From positions 1-64,000 of the forward strand of contig JAUHYK010000010.1 in assembly GCA_030426465.1 (NCBI GenBank): a DNA stretch of 64,000 nucleotides. Reading direction: 5' to 3'. The DNA comes from Alphaproteobacteria bacterium. GTDB lineage: Bacteria > Pseudomonadota > Alphaproteobacteria > Caulobacterales > Parvularculaceae. Numbering within the stretch: the stretch's first letter is position 1; each line of letters starts with the position of its first letter. The notes beneath the pieces are model-generated. The model saw only the letters and a program-made list of their open reading frames with translations. It was not told the DNA's origin and did no database searches. The translations under genes and the position numbers were made by a program. Positions 44,008 through 54,256 of the stretch are shown in pieces.

Positions 44008-44769
44008 TTAATAAAGCCCGCCGGTGCGCGCGTCCTGCATAAGGCGTTTCATTTCCTTCACCGCTTCTGCAAGGCCCATGAACACCGCCTCGCCCACCAG
44101 GAAATGGCCGATATTCAATTCGACGATCTGGGGGATCGCCGCAACCGGCTGCACATTCAAAAAGGTCAGGCCGTGACCTGCATGAACTTCCAGACCGATG
44201 GAGTCGGCGAGCTCTGCGGCGGCGCGGATTTTCTCCAGCTCGGCTTTATAAAGCGCTGGTTCGGTTTTGAGCGTCGCTTCGTAATAGGCGCCGGTGTGAA
44301 TTTCGATCACCGGCGCGCCGGCGGATTTCGCCGCATGGATTTGCTCCGGCTCAGGGTCGACAAACAGCGAGGCGCGAATGCCCGCATCCGTCAGCTCACG
44401 GACAAAGGGGGCAATGAAGTTGTGCTGACCGGCGACGTCGAGGCCGCCTTCGGTCGTTCGTTCGTTGCGGTTCTCCGGCACGATGCAACAGGCATGAGGC
44501 TGAACCTGTGTGCACAGTTGCAGCATCTCCGCCGTGGACGCCATTTCAAAATTGAGCGGCAGGCCAATCTCTTCTTTCAGACGGCGCATATCGTCATCGC
44601 GGATATGGCGCCGATCCTCTCGCAAATGCGCGGTGATTCCGTCGGCCCCCGACCCTTCCACCAATAGCGCCGCGCGCACCGGGTCAGGATGCGGGCCGCC
44701 GCGCGCATTCCGGATCGTCGCCACATGGTCGATATTGACCCCGAGGCGGAGCGGCTTTTTTTCGGTCAC
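44008..44769 (-). CDS. pdxJ: Pyridoxine 5'-phosphate synthase
   Basis: About 253 aa from GTG 44769, whose bases overlap the pyrE stop as GTGA; the longer frame upstream is pyrE-coding shadow. The N-terminus [18 protein letters not shown] is diagnostic, and later motifs include [16 protein letters not shown] and VHAGHGLTF. PdxJ condenses 3-amino-2-oxopropyl phosphate with deoxyxylulose phosphate to make pyridoxine phosphate, the source of PLP for the aminotransferases in this window. Translation is coupled with pyrE. Confidence 0.94.
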   Translation of the reverse strand: MTEKKPLRLGVNIDHVATIRNARGGPHPDPVRAALLVEGSGADGITAHLREDRRHIRDDDMRRLKEEIGLPLNFEMASTAEMLQLCTQVQPHACCIVPENRNERTTEGGLDVAGQHNFIAPFVRELTDAGIRASLFVDPEPEQIHAAKSAGAPVIEIHTGAYYEATLKTEPALYKAELEKIRAAAELADSIGLEVHAGHGLTFLNVQPVAAIPQIVELNIGHFLVGEAVFMGLAEAVKEMKRLMQDARTGGLY

Positions 44770-45350
44770 TGGCTGACCCCGCGGCTGCCGGGCTTCACGG
44801 CGGGCGTGCCTTTCAGATGAGCAGGAAGATTGTCCGGCTCCCACGCCTCGACCTTGATTTCCGCCAGCGGGATCACTGGCGCGCCAATATCGGCGGCGCC
44901 AGCAGAACGATCGACGAGACAGCCAAGCGCCAACACATCGCCGCCCGCCTTCTTCACCGCCGTGATCGCCTCACGCGCGGAAAGCCCCGTCGATACGATA
45001 TCTTCGACAACGACGACGCGCGCGCCCTTCTCAATCGAAAAACCACGCCGCAACTGAAACTCTCCATCAACACGTTCCAGAAACATGAAGGGCGTTTTCA
45101 AATGCCGCGCTGTTTCATAACCGTAAATGATCGCGCCCATGGCGGGTGAAATCACGTAATCGATGTCGTTGACATGTTCGGAAATCTTTTCCGCAAGCGC
45201 GCGGCAAAGGCGTTCAGCGCGATCGGGATACATGGAGACAATGGACTTATTGAGATAGGTGTCCGAATGCAGTCCCGACGACAGGATGAAATGGCCTTTC
45301 ATAAGCGCGCCGGCTTCTTCGAATTCCTTCAACGCGTCAAAGTTCGTCAT
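44766..45350 (-). CDS. pyrE: Orotate phosphoribosyltransferase
   Basis: About 194 aa from ATG 45350 behind GGAGAC. The N-terminal [20 protein letters not shown] segment (read as [20 protein letters not shown]) and the PRPP-binding motif [14 protein letters not shown] define PyrE of the bacterial class I type. It converts orotate and PRPP to orotidine monophosphate in pyrimidine synthesis. Its start overlaps the end of rsh by 14 nt and its stop overlaps pdxJ. Confidence 0.94.
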   Translation of the reverse strand: MTNFDALKEFEEAGALMKGHFILSSGLHSDTYLNKSIVSMYPDRAERLCRALAEKISEHVNDIDYVISPAMGAIIYGYETARHLKTPFMFLERVDGEFQLRRGFSIEKGARVVVVEDIVSTGLSAREAITAVKKAGGDVLALGCLVDRSAGAADIGAPVIPLAEIKVEAWEPDNLPAHLKGTPAVKPGSRGVSQ

Positions 45351-47607
45351 GGTCTCCGGCTCCTGTGCGGTCGGCGGTGATGATGTGGGGCGAGGCGCGA
45401 AGCCCGGCGAGCATTTGCGCCAGCTGGCGCGCATCCTTCACCTCCACATCCATAATGAAGTCAATAAATTCCCGCGAACGGTTCTGCAGGCGGATATTGG
45501 CGATAGACACGCCATAACGCGCAATGATACCGGCGATTTCAGAAAGCACACCGACCCCGTTCAGCACCGTTGTGGTGATCCGTGCGAAAGCGGTCGCCCC
45601 TTCTTCCCGGTCGCGCCATTTCAGATCGAGCCAGCGTTCCTGTGGCGGGTCTTCTTTTTCTAGAGTCTCACAATAGATGGTGTGCACCTGAACGGCCCCG
45701 TCATCTCCGCGAATGCCGACAATGCGCTCCCCCGGCAACGGTGTGCAGCAACGCGCCATTTTCACTTTCGCGCCTGGCGTCAGACCGGCGATGGCGAGGC
45801 GCGGCCGGAATGACTGTAACGAAGCGGCGCGGATTTCGCTGTCGCTCTCAACCGAGGCGCCGGGATAAACAGCTTCCACCAGCTCGCCGACGGGAAGCTC
45901 GCCCTTGCCGATGGCGATCAACACCTCCTCGACCGATCCTTTGCCGAGCCGCTTCAATCCTTCGCGCACACCCTTGATGGAAAATTCAAGATGCGCGCCG
46001 GTGAACACACTTTCCGCAATGGATCGACCCAGCGCCACATGGTCTTCATGTTCCATTTTCTTGATGCGGCGGCGGATGGCGCTGCGCGTCTTGCCCATGA
46101 CGGCGATGCTCTCCCACTCCGCCGGCACCGGCGCATGATCGGAGCGCAGAATTTCGACAACGTCGCCATTATTGAGCGGCGTGCGCAAAGGCCGCTGCAC
46201 GCCATTGACCTTGGCGCCGATGCACTGATCACCCACATCGGTGTGAACGCCATAGGCGAAATCGAGAGGCGTTGCGCCTTTTGGCAGCGCGATCACGCGG
46301 CCCTTGGGCGTGAAACAGAAAACCTGATCCTGAAACAGTTCGAGCTTGGCGTATTGCAACGCTTCGTCCGGATCCTCGCCCGACTGGAACATCTCAACAA
46401 GACGGCGCGGCGTTTCATAAGGGTCGTACTGACCGCGCGTCACAATTTCGACGGTGGACCCGCCCGCGCTTGAATCCTTGTACTGCCAATGGGCGGCGAC
46501 GCCGCGTTCGGCAGTCTCATGCATCTCATAGGTGCGGATCTGGATTTCGATTCGCTGCCGGCGCCCGTCATTCGAGGGCGGACCAATCACGGCGGTGTGG
46601 ATCGACCGGTAATTATTCGGCTTCGGCGCGGAAATGTAATCGTCGAATTCCGTCGGGATCATATGCCAGTTGGAGTGAATAACGCCGAGCGCGGCGTAAC
46701 AATCCTCAGGCTGATCGACGAGCACGCGGAACGCATAAATATCCGCCAACTCATCGAAAGAGACGTTCTTTTGCGTCATCTTGCGCCAGATTGAGTATGG
46801 CCGCTTTTCGCGGCTCATCACCTGCGCCTTGATGCCGGCGGCAGCGAGTTTTTCACGCAGCACATTCGCAAGCTCAAGAACGCCGCCAAGCGAATGTTTC
46901 TGCAAATCCTCAAGACGGCTCGCGATGGTCGCGTGCGCGTCAGCGCTCAACTCGCGGAAGGATATGTCTTCAAGCTCTTCGCGAAAACGCTGAACACCGA
47001 TGCGGCCGGCCAGCGGCGCATAGATATCCATGGTCTCGCGCGCGATACGCTGGCGTTTCTCGGGCTTTGAAATGTAATGAAGCGTGCGCATATTGTGGAG
47101 GCGGTCAGCGAGCTTGACGAGCAGCACGCGCACATCATCGGCCATCGCCATGACCAGTTTGCGGAAATTCTCCGCCTGCTTTGACGCCTCGCTTTTCAAT
47201 TCGATCTGGGAAAGCTTGGTGACGCCGTCGACAAGACGCGCAATCTCATCGCCAAACAGCTTTCTGATGTCTTCCGTCGTCGCGTCGGTGTCTTCGACAA
47301 CATCATGCAACAGCGCCGTCGCCACGGTTGCAGGATCAGCGCGAAGGCTGGTCAGGATCGCGGCGACCGCGAGCGGATGTGAAAAATAGGGATCGCCCGA
47401 TGCGCGCGTCTGTCCGCCATGCGCCTTCATGGCGTAGACATAAGCCTTGTTGAGCATGTCTTCGTCAGCGTCAGGATCATAGGCCTTGACGCGATCAACA
47501 AGCTCGACCTGGCGGATAAATCCAATCGGCTGGCGCGATGGGGCTGGTTCCGCCGCCGCGCTTTTATGGTTGATGTTTGTCTCGCCCGCCGCCTGATTGT
47601 CCGCCAT
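45337..47607 (-). CDS. rsh: Bifunctional (p)ppGpp synthetase/hydrolase (Rsh)
   Basis: A 756-aa RelA/SpoT homologue. In order: an HD hydrolase domain (about residues 50-190; HGGQTRASGDPYFSHPLAV and LLHDVVEDTDA), the synthetase domain (about 240-370; YRSIHTAVIGP), a TGS domain (about 410-475; VFCFTPKGRVIALPKGAT) and a C-terminal ACT domain (about 675-750; GVLSEIAGIIARYGVSIANI). The intact HD and synthetase motifs imply both activities, as in the single Rsh of alphaproteobacteria. It controls the stringent response. Length and order are standard. It lies between rpoZ and pyrE. Confidence 0.95.
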   Translation of the reverse strand: MADNQAAGETNINHKSAAAEPAPSRQPIGFIRQVELVDRVKAYDPDADEDMLNKAYVYAMKAHGGQTRASGDPYFSHPLAVAAILTSLRADPATVATALLHDVVEDTDATTEDIRKLFGDEIARLVDGVTKLSQIELKSEASKQAENFRKLVMAMADDVRVLLVKLADRLHNMRTLHYISKPEKRQRIARETMDIYAPLAGRIGVQRFREELEDISFRELSADAHATIASRLEDLQKHSLGGVLELANVLREKLAAAGIKAQVMSREKRPYSIWRKMTQKNVSFDELADIYAFRVLVDQPEDCYAALGVIHSNWHMIPTEFDDYISAPKPNNYRSIHTAVIGPPSNDGRRQRIEIQIRTYEMHETAERGVAAHWQYKDSSAGGSTVEIVTRGQYDPYETPRRLVEMFQSGEDPDEALQYAKLELFQDQVFCFTPKGRVIALPKGATPLDFAYGVHTDVGDQCIGAKVNGVQRPLRTPLNNGDVVEILRSDHAPVPAEWESIAVMGKTRSAIRRRIKKMEHEDHVALGRSIAESVFTGAHLEFSIKGVREGLKRLGKGSVEEVLIAIGKGELPVGELVEAVYPGASVESDSEIRAASLQSFRPRLAIAGLTPGAKVKMARCCTPLPGERIVGIRGDDGAVQVHTIYCETLEKEDPPQERWLDLKWRDREEGATAFARITTTVLNGVGVLSEIAGIIARYGVSIANIRLQNRSREFIDFIMDVEVKDARQLAQMLAGLRASPHIITADRTGAGDHDEL

Positions 47608-47711
47608 AGTCCGCTGGCTGTCACCTTATACGCGCCAGCGGAAAGGCGCGGCTGATCAACAGAGCAGTCCGGAACCGCCGGCCAAAATCAATTAGCCCGT
47701 CGTCAGGGCCT

Positions 47712-48077
47712 TTAGCCTTTCGGCAAGGTTTGCGGCGTCGTGATGCCCGCAGCCTGGATCGCTTTCAGATATTCGTCTTCGCTCATCGTATCGAATTCCG
47801 GCGCATCGGCTTTTTCCGGCGCGGCTTCGGAATCTTCGCTCTCATCGAGCTCAACCTGTTTCTGGAGAGAGACCACCAGATCTTCTTCAAGTTCGGCAGG
47901 CGTCAGTTCGTCGTCTGCAATCTCGCGCAACGCAACGACCGGGTTCTTGTCATTATCGCGCTCGACGAGAAGCGGCGCGCCGGACGACAAAACGCGGGCG
48001 CGATGGGCGGCGAGGAGCACGAGGTCGAAACGGTTCGTGACTTTATCGACGCAATCTTCAACGGTGACGCGGGCCAT
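47712..48077 (-). CDS. rpoZ: RNA polymerase omega subunit
   Basis: About 121 aa from ATG 48077 behind GGAGAA. The conserved [20 protein letters not shown] and [14 protein letters not shown] are the beta'-binding core of omega. The C-terminal half is acidic ([20 protein letters not shown]) and longer than in E. coli, as common in alphaproteobacteria. It sits upstream of rsh with a 104-bp gap, the classic rpoZ-rsh pair. A longer frame to 48179 is not needed. Confidence 0.94.
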   Translation of the reverse strand: MARVTVEDCVDKVTNRFDLVLLAAHRARVLSSGAPLLVERDNDKNPVVALREIADDELTPAELEEDLVVSLQKQVELDESEDSEAAPEKADAPEFDTMSEDEYLKAIQAAGITTPQTLPKG

Positions 48078-48101
48078 AGGTTCTCCAGATCGGTAAATTT
48101 G

Positions 48102-48130
48102 ATCGTATAGAATTCGGACGCGCCGGCCAA
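48102..48130 (-). promoter_or_regulatory. Possible rpoZ promoter
   Basis: On the minus strand TTGGCC and TACGAT are separated by 17 bp, each matching four of six positions of the -35 and -10 consensus, 25 bp before the rpoZ start codon. The match is weak and promoter consensus varies in alphaproteobacteria. Confidence 0.3.
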
Positions 48131-48206
48131 AGACCGGAGCGAGCTCCCTGCCATATCGCCAGACAGGCCCCGAAATCAAGCGTTGCAGCGCAAAAAACCG
48201 CTGAAA

Positions 48207-48707
48207 TTACGCGATTTTCCGAACACCATAAGTGTCAGCCGCCTCTAGCAGGGCCGCAGCCGTCTCACCGGTCACGGGATGGCGCCAATGCGGCGCAATC
48301 TCTGCGAGGGGGGCCAGCACGAAAGCCCGGCTCTCCAGCCGCGGATGCGGCAGGACCGGCCCCTCCTCTGCGCGCGCGCCGTCTTCCGGGCGGACAAGGT
48401 CGTGATAGGCAAGAAGGTCAAGGTCGAGCGTGCGCGGGGCGTTGCGCTCTGACCGGCAGCGGCCAAAGCCAGCCTCGATCGCGTGCAGCGCGGCCAGCAG
48501 CGCATCAGGACCCATATCGGTCTTGATCTCGGCGGCGGCGTTGACGAAGGGCGGGTCGGCCGGGTTGGGCCAGGCCGGGGTTTCGTAAAGCGAGGACACA
48601 CTCTTCAAGTGCGACACTCGGCCAAGTGCCTGAAACGCCCGTAAAACAATATCTTGCGAATCAAGGCCGCAAAAATGCAGATTGGAGCCAGCGGCGATTA
48701 AAATCAT
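48207..48707 (-). CDS. folK: HPPK (folate biosynthesis)
   Basis: A 166-aa 2-amino-4-hydroxy-6-hydroxymethyldihydropteridine pyrophosphokinase. Motifs are ILIAAGSNLHFCG, SSLYETPAWPN, FVNAAAEIKTD and the active-site ERNAPRTLDLDLLAYHD. It transfers pyrophosphate from ATP to the pterin in folate synthesis. It is divergent from the NYN-domain gene with a 67-bp gap and precedes rpoZ on the same strand. Confidence 0.93.
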   Translation of the reverse strand: MILIAAGSNLHFCGLDSQDIVLRAFQALGRVSHLKSVSSLYETPAWPNPADPPFVNAAAEIKTDMGPDALLAALHAIEAGFGRCRSERNAPRTLDLDLLAYHDLVRPEDGARAEEGPVLPHPRLESRAFVLAPLAEIAPHWRHPVTGETAAALLEAADTYGVRKIA

Positions 48708-48774
48708 TACTTTCTCAAATGGATATCGCGCAGAAAGCGGCGTTACTAAGAATCCACATTACACTGAGGCGATT

Positions 48775-49407
48775 ATGACCAAGTTCATGGGCCTGCGCGA
48801 GCAGGAAAAGACTGCGTTTTTTATTGATGGCGCAAATCTTTACAAGGCTGCGCGCAATCTCGGTTTCGATATCGATTACAAAAGCTTGCTGGCGAAAGCG
48901 CAGGACGGGTGCCAGCTTATCCGCGCTTCCTACTACACCGCTATCCAGGAGGATCGCGACCAGGATTACTCACCCCTGCGCCCGCTGGTCGATTGGCTCG
49001 ACTATAATGGCTACACCATGGTCACCAAGATCACCCGCGAGTTCACGGACGCCCAGGGGCGCAAGCGGTACAAAGGCTCGACCGATGTGGAGCTTGTGGT
49101 CGACATGATGCTCCTCGCCGATAAGCTCGACCATCTGGTGCTGTTTTCCGGCAATGGCGACTTCCGCCGTCTGATCGAGGCGATTCAGTCCAAAGGGGTG
49201 CGGGTCACCATCGTTTCCACCGTCAAATCCTCACCACCCATGGCGTCGGACGACCTGCGCCGTCAGGCTGACAGCTTCATCGATCTCGCCGACCTCGAAA
49301 ATGTCATCGGCCGCCGCGGCGGCGCGCCCCGCAAGCCGAAACCGGCGGCGGACTATGACGATGATTTCGAGGATGATTATGAAGACGATTTCGAGGACGT
49401 TGATTAA
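48775..49407 (+). CDS. NYN-domain (LabA/DUF88) protein with acidic tail
   Basis: About 210 aa from ATG 48775 behind GAGGCG. A NYN/PIN-like nuclease-fold domain (residues about 14-170) carries FFIDGANLYKAAR, KGSTDVELVVDMMLLA and LFSGNGDFRRLIEAIQSKG, with the acidic residues that would bind metal. The last 20 residues are almost entirely Asp, Glu, Phe and Tyr (repeats of DDFED and DDYED). LabA-type proteins are predicted RNases or regulators; the target is unknown. It is followed 5 nt later by a uracil-DNA glycosylase gene. Confidence 0.88.
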   Translation: MTKFMGLREQEKTAFFIDGANLYKAARNLGFDIDYKSLLAKAQDGCQLIRASYYTAIQEDRDQDYSPLRPLVDWLDYNGYTMVTKITREFTDAQGRKRYKGSTDVELVVDMMLLADKLDHLVLFSGNGDFRRLIEAIQSKGVRVTIVSTVKSSPPMASDDLRRQADSFIDLADLENVIGRRGGAPRKPKPAADYDDDFEDDYEDDFEDVD

Positions 49408-49412
49408 TTTCC

Positions 49413-50084
49413 GTGGCGGCGGCGAAGCGCGCAAAACCGGCTGACGCGATTCCCGCGGAGCCCCCTGCCGACTGCGGCCTCTGCCCGCGGCTGGTCGCCT
49501 TTCGTGAAGAGAATGCGGCGGCTTACCCTGATTATTTCAACGGCGCCGCGCCATCCTTCGGCGATCCCAAGGCGAAGCTCCTGATCATTGGCCTCGCGCC
49601 GGGCCTTCACGGGGCCAATCGCACGGCGCGGCCTTTTACCGGCGATTACGCTGGCGACCTTCTTTACGCGACGCTGGGCAAATTCGGCTTTTCCAACGAT
49701 AAATACGACGCCCGACCCGATGACGGGCTGAAGCTCAAAGGCGCGATGATCACCAACGCCGTACGCTGTGTGCCGCCCCAAAACAAGCCGGTGGGCGCGG
49801 AGATCAAAACCTGCCGCCAGTTCCTGAACGCACGCATCGCGGCCCTGCCCGCGTTAAAAGCGATCATGTGTCTCGGCCGCATCTCCCATGACTCAACCCT
49901 GGCGGCGCTTGGGGTCAAAGCCAAGGATGCGCCTTTCGGTCATGGCGCTGAACATGAGCTTCCGGGCGGCGATGTCCGCCTGTTCGACAGCTATCATTGC
50001 TCGCGATACAATACGAATACGCGGCGGCTGACGCCGGAAATGTTTGAGTCCGTATTCGCTGCGATTCGCGCTATGCTCGGCTGA
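49413..50084 (+). CDS. Family 5 uracil-DNA glycosylase
   Basis: A 223-aa protein starting with GTG. An N-terminal Fe-S segment (CGLCPRLV), then the catalytic loop GLAPGLHGANRTARPFTGD, in which the family 5 (UDGb) signature GANRTARPFTGDYAG is clear, a middle Cys pair (CVPPQNK, CRQFL) and the C-terminal loop HCSRYNTNTRRLT. It removes uracil, and often other deaminated bases, from DNA. It follows the NYN gene by 5 nt, so the two are probably cotranscribed; a functional link is not established. Confidence 0.9.
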   Translation: MAAAKRAKPADAIPAEPPADCGLCPRLVAFREENAAAYPDYFNGAAPSFGDPKAKLLIIGLAPGLHGANRTARPFTGDYAGDLLYATLGKFGFSNDKYDARPDDGLKLKGAMITNAVRCVPPQNKPVGAEIKTCRQFLNARIAALPALKAIMCLGRISHDSTLAALGVKAKDAPFGHGAEHELPGGDVRLFDSYHCSRYNTNTRRLTPEMFESVFAAIRAMLG

Positions 50085-50145
50085 GGCCGGAAAAGCAAAA
50101 GAGCGGGAAACGCCTGATGAAAGCCCCTCGGCCAAGGGAGCCTTG

Positions 50146-50640
50146 ATGACGCGAAACTGGGGACTGCCGCCAAGATCGGGACAGCGTGCTTTTCTGGACG
50201 CCAAGACGGCGAAGCCTGTCATGACGTTATTTGTGAGCGCCGTTTTCGGCGTCATCGGCGCCTCCGTCGCCGTAATCAGCTTTGCTGATGCGCGGATTTA
50301 TGCTGCGAGCCTGTTTCACGGACCGAGCCTCATCGCTGCGGTCGTCGCTGCGGGCTTTGGCTGCTGGATGTATGTGTGGCTCGCGCGGCCGCGCTTCGCC
50401 GCGCAGCTTTCCGGCCGCGGCGACGCCTTTTCAAAGCTTTTGCGGTTTTACGCCAAGGCGGCGCTGGGGCTCGGTCTGGTCTTGCTCGCCGGGAAATTCG
50501 CTGAAGTCGTAGACCCGAAACTGATCAGCATTTTATTATTGTGCATCTCGGGCGGCGCCGGTGCGGCGGCCGCGTTCCAGACCGTTCTCACCTTCGTTCC
50601 CTATTACGAGGAAGACGCCGGCGAGAACGGCAAAATCTGA
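50146..50640 (+). CDS. Small polytopic membrane protein, unknown
   Basis: About 164 aa from ATG 50146 behind AAGGGAG. Four predicted membrane segments (about residues 26-46, 57-78, 98-116 and 124-144). The C-terminus ends with a short acidic stretch (YYEEDAGENGK). I do not recognise the family. It follows the glycosylase by about 60 nt and converges with the acyl-CoA synthetase gene. Confidence 0.6.
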   Translation: MTRNWGLPPRSGQRAFLDAKTAKPVMTLFVSAVFGVIGASVAVISFADARIYAASLFHGPSLIAAVVAAGFGCWMYVWLARPRFAAQLSGRGDAFSKLLRFYAKAALGLGLVLLAGKFAEVVDPKLISILLLCISGGAGAAAAFQTVLTFVPYYEEDAGENGKI

Positions 50641-50647
50641 ACAGTTC

Positions 50648-52264
50648 TTATTGCGGCAGCTCGTAATCCTTGAACATTTTTCTGAGTTCTGTCTTGAGCA
50701 CCTTGCCAGTGGCGCCAAGCGGAATTTCCTTCACAAACTCCACACTATCGGGCCATGCAATCTTGTCGAGTTTCGGTTTCAAAAATTCCTTGATGTCGTC
50801 CGCAGTCGGGTCCTGCCCTTCCTTTTTGACAACAATCAATAATGGGCGCTCCTGCCATTTCGGATGATGCACGCCAATGACGCCCGCTTGCGCGACGCCC
50901 GGATGCAGCATCGCCGCATTTTCGATATCGATGGACGACACCCATTCACCGCCGGTTTTAATGACGTCTTTCGAACGGTCGGTGATCTGCATGAACCCAT
51001 CGGGATCGATAATCGCCACATCGCCTGTATCGAACCATCCGTCGGCCGTAAGCGTCGGTTTGTCGGTCTTGTAATATTCGTCAATAATCCAGGGCCCGCG
51101 CACCTGAAGATGGCCGTCCGCCTCACCGTCATGCGGCAAGACATGCCCTCCAGCATCGACAATGCGCATATCCACGAAGGGCAGCGCGCGGCCAGCTTTC
51201 AGTTTATACGGGATTTGCTGGTCGAGCGGCAGCGCTGCAATATCCGGCGGTAAAATATTGACGGTTCCAACCGGGGACATCTCTGTCATGCCCCAACCCT
51301 GAATGAGTTCAACATCATATTTCGCAAAACCGCGGATGAGCGCTTCAGGCAACGCTGAACCGCCGCTCATCCCCATTCGCATATAAGGAAGCGTCTTTCC
51401 GGTTTTTTCGAGATACTGCAAAAGACCGAGCCAGACAGTCGGCACGCCGGCGCAATAAGTCACTTTTTCACTGTCTAGCATTTCGTAAAGGCCTTCACCG
51501 TCAAGGCGCGGACCGGGAAACACCTGCTTAACACCCGTCATGAGACTTGAATAAGGTGTGTTCCATGCGTTGACATGAAACATCGGCACAACCGGCAACA
51601 ACACGTCGCCTTCGCGAAGGCCCAGCGCAGAAGGAAGGCAACAGGCGAATGACTGCAGCACCAAAGCGCGGTGTGAGTAGATAACTCCCTTCGGGTCACC
51701 CGTCGTGCCGGATGTATAACACATGGTGACGGCGGTATTTTCGTCAAAATCCGGCCAGTCAAAACCATCGGCGCCCGCAGCGATAAAATCTTCATAGACA
51801 AGAATGTTCTCATCCGTGTCGCCTGCATTTTCAGCGTCGCTCATCACGCAGTAATGCTTCACGGCTTTCAAATTCGGTTTTAACGCTGCGACCAGCGGTG
51901 CGAAGGTCGTATCATAGAAAAGAAAGCCATCTTCAGCATGATTGATAACGTAAGCGGCATTCTCCGGCCCCAGACGGGGATTAACGGTGTGCAGAACGGC
52001 GCCGAGCCCGCCGACCGCGTAATAAAGCTCAAACTGGCGATAGGTGTTCCAGCCGATGACGCCGACACGATCACCTTTTTTTACGCCCAGACTGGTAAGC
52101 GCATTAGCGAGCTTGGCGATGCGTTTAGCGGAATCGGCGATGGTGTAGCGATGGATGGGCCCCTCCACCGTGCGCGTAACGATTTCCGTATTTCTGTAGT
52201 TGCGCACCGCATGTTTGAGGATCTCGGTCGTCAATAACGGCCGGTCCATCATTAATCCCATCAT
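50648..52264 (-). CDS. Acyl-CoA synthetase (AMP-forming)
   Basis: A 538-aa ANL-superfamily enzyme; start behind GGGAGGAAAC. The P-loop is [39 protein letters not shown] and [15 protein letters not shown] form the hinge region, and [17 protein letters not shown] holds the C-terminal catalytic Lys. It resembles medium/long-chain fatty-acid CoA ligases of the AlkK type. It activates a fatty or aromatic acid to the CoA thioester. It is isolated, with the CCA-transferase upstream after 78 bp. Confidence 0.92.
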   Translation of the reverse strand: MMGLMMDRPLLTTEILKHAVRNYRNTEIVTRTVEGPIHRYTIADSAKRIAKLANALTSLGVKKGDRVGVIGWNTYRQFELYYAVGGLGAVLHTVNPRLGPENAAYVINHAEDGFLFYDTTFAPLVAALKPNLKAVKHYCVMSDAENAGDTDENILVYEDFIAAGADGFDWPDFDENTAVTMCYTSGTTGDPKGVIYSHRALVLQSFACCLPSALGLREGDVLLPVVPMFHVNAWNTPYSSLMTGVKQVFPGPRLDGEGLYEMLDSEKVTYCAGVPTVWLGLLQYLEKTGKTLPYMRMGMSGGSALPEALIRGFAKYDVELIQGWGMTEMSPVGTVNILPPDIAALPLDQQIPYKLKAGRALPFVDMRIVDAGGHVLPHDGEADGHLQVRGPWIIDEYYKTDKPTLTADGWFDTGDVAIIDPDGFMQITDRSKDVIKTGGEWVSSIDIENAAMLHPGVAQAGVIGVHHPKWQERPLLIVVKKEGQDPTADDIKEFLKPKLDKIAWPDSVEFVKEIPLGATGKVLKTELRKMFKDYELPQ

Positions 52265-52342
52265 GCCCGTTTCCTCCCTGGGGTCTTTGATCCGCCATAA
52301 AATCCGGTCTTGTGCGCCGGGTCAAATGTTTGACGCTGTTGG

Positions 52343-53596
52343 TTAGGCGGATTTGTGTTGTTTTAACACGTCGCTGAGCATTTCGCGCTGGCGCGCCTCA
52401 TCGGGAAAATCCGCTTCGATCCAGCGCCTTTCCGTTTCGGCGAGAATTTTCGAAACCGCCGGCCCCGGCGCAACGCCCGCCTTGACGATATCTTTTCCGG
52501 TCACGTTCATCACCGGTTGCTCAAAGCGGTCAATTCTGTCTTTCAGGCGAACGTAACCCTCAGCAGGAAGCACACCACGCGCTGCGGCCAGCAACGCCGC
52601 ATCGGCGAGCCCGTCCTTGCCGAAACGATAGATCAGCTCACGGACCTTGTGATCGGTCATCCCCGGCGCAACACCGCCAAGATTTTTCAGAGCGTTTGAC
52701 CGCACCGCCTTTTCTGCATTTGAAAGCCGCAAGGCCGACCCGACGCCCTGCCCGGCTTCGCCATATAGCGCCGCCAGCATTAATGGCGCCGGCGCATGAG
52801 GTTCTATCTCTTTCATCTGCGTGGCGGCGGCGAGATCAGGTGTTGCGGGCCAGACCTTTGCGAGCACGCCCGACTGCTCCATGGCGGTGAGCGCAAAACC
52901 GGCGCGCGGCAAGGAAAGAATGCCTGTCATCTCCGCGCCAATGCGCTCCGCCGATAACTGGCCCATGCCGTCTTTCAAAGCGGCGCAGGCGGCAAGCCCC
53001 GACTCATCAAAGCGTTCACAAAAACGGGCGGAGAAACGAAAGAAACGCAGAATGCGAAGGTAATCTTCGCGAATGCGCGCTTCAGGCGCGCCAATGAACC
53101 GCACGCATTTCGCCGCCGCATCCGCAACGCCGCCAACCGGATCGTATAACCGGCCATCAGGGGTCAGATAAATCGCATTGACGGTGAAATCGCGGCGCCC
53201 GGCGTCTATCGCCCAATCACGGGTGAACACGACCGTGGCGCGCCGTCCGTCGGTTGAAACATCGGCGCGCAACGTCGTGACTTCAACGCCTTTGTGATCA
53301 GCGATGGCGGTGATTGTGCCGTGATCGACGCCCGTCGGCGCAACGCCAAGTCCCGCCGCTTTGAGCGCCGCAGTCGCCGCGTCCGGCGTCAAGACCGTCG
53401 CCACGTCGAAATCTTTTGGCTTATATCCGAGCAGACTGTCGCGCACGCAACCGCCCACATATCGCGCACTACCCGGCTCCGCAGCTTCAAGCGCGGCTAT
53501 AACCCGCTTCAAATAAGATGCCTCAAGCCAGGAAAACCCGGCGTGCTCATCGCGCGTTAGCGGGCGAAGCGTTTCATGCCCGGCGGCGCCGCTCAT
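52343..53596 (-). CDS. cca: CCA tRNA nucleotidyltransferase
   Basis: A 417-aa class II polymerase beta fold enzyme. Motifs are RYVGGCVRDSLLGYKPKDFDVATV, DWAIDAGRRDFTVNAIYL and RIREDYLRILRFFRFSARF, given in short form here as YVGGCVRDSLLG, RRDFTVNAIY and DYLRILRFFRFSA. It adds or repairs the 3' CCA end of tRNAs. Its start overlaps the NUDIX stop by 4 nt (ATGA), an alphaproteobacterial pairing. Confidence 0.95.
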   Translation of the reverse strand: MSGAAGHETLRPLTRDEHAGFSWLEASYLKRVIAALEAAEPGSARYVGGCVRDSLLGYKPKDFDVATVLTPDAATAALKAAGLGVAPTGVDHGTITAIADHKGVEVTTLRADVSTDGRRATVVFTRDWAIDAGRRDFTVNAIYLTPDGRLYDPVGGVADAAAKCVRFIGAPEARIREDYLRILRFFRFSARFCERFDESGLAACAALKDGMGQLSAERIGAEMTGILSLPRAGFALTAMEQSGVLAKVWPATPDLAAATQMKEIEPHAPAPLMLAALYGEAGQGVGSALRLSNAEKAVRSNALKNLGGVAPGMTDHKVRELIYRFGKDGLADAALLAAARGVLPAEGYVRLKDRIDRFEQPVMNVTGKDIVKAGVAPGPAVSKILAETERRWIEADFPDEARQREMLSDVLKQHKSA

Positions 53597-54249
53597 GCCA
53601 TGTCTTCTGTCTGCAAGGTTTCTGCAAAGGATCGCAAGATCCCCGCTGTCAGCCCCCAGATATGATAACGCCCATATGGCGCGGCGTACATTTTGTAAGG
53701 CACGCCTTCCAGATGGCGCTCCTCGGTGATGTGGTTTGCAAGATCGGCCACAAAATCGAGAGGGATTTCAAAAATCTCGTCGACCTCCCGCGGACAAGGC
53801 TGCAACGGCGCCGCCGCATCAACGACCCCGACAACCGGCGTCACAGAAAAGCCCAGACCGCCCCTGTGAACGCCAAGCGAGCCGATCACATCCACCGCAT
53901 CGGGGGGAATGTTCACTTCTTCATGGGCTTCACGCAATGCAGTGTGAACCGGGCTTTCGTCTTCGGGATGGGTCTTGCCGCCGGGAAAACTGATCTGCCC
54001 CGCATGCGACGGCATGGTTGACGAGCGCACTGTCATAATTACGCGCAAACCATCCTCACGCCTGATAATCGGCACTAGCACTGCGGCGTCCTTGCGTTTC
54101 GCGCTCCAGCGCTTTTCAAACAACTTATCGCCCACAAGATGCGGATTGATCTCACTGAAAAGCTCGCGCACACGCGCGGCCGTTGCGTGTTTCAAATTAC
54201 GCTCAATACGCGCACGCAATTCCAGAGATGTTGAGTCGCTGTTCGTCAT
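53593..54249 (-). CDS. NUDIX CoA pyrophosphatase
   Basis: About 218 aa from ATG 54249. The UPF0035/CoA-diphosphatase signature STMPSHAGQISFPGGK is immediately followed by the NUDIX box GKTHPEDESPVHTALREAHEE. It hydrolyses CoA or related nucleoside diphosphates (NudL-like). It sits between the DUF1285 gene (8-nt gap) and cca (overlap). Confidence 0.92.
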   Translation of the reverse strand: MTNSDSTSLELRARIERNLKHATAARVRELFSEINPHLVGDKLFEKRWSAKRKDAAVLVPIIRREDGLRVIMTVRSSTMPSHAGQISFPGGKTHPEDESPVHTALREAHEEVNIPPDAVDVIGSLGVHRGGLGFSVTPVVGVVDAAAPLQPCPREVDEIFEIPLDFVADLANHITEERHLEGVPYKMYAAPYGRYHIWGLTAGILRSFAETLQTEDMA

Positions 54250-54256
54250 CGACGCT

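Noticed and set aside
47650..47711. Possible terminator after rpoZ
   Set aside because: The stem is only about 4 bp with a broken T-tract, too weak to call.
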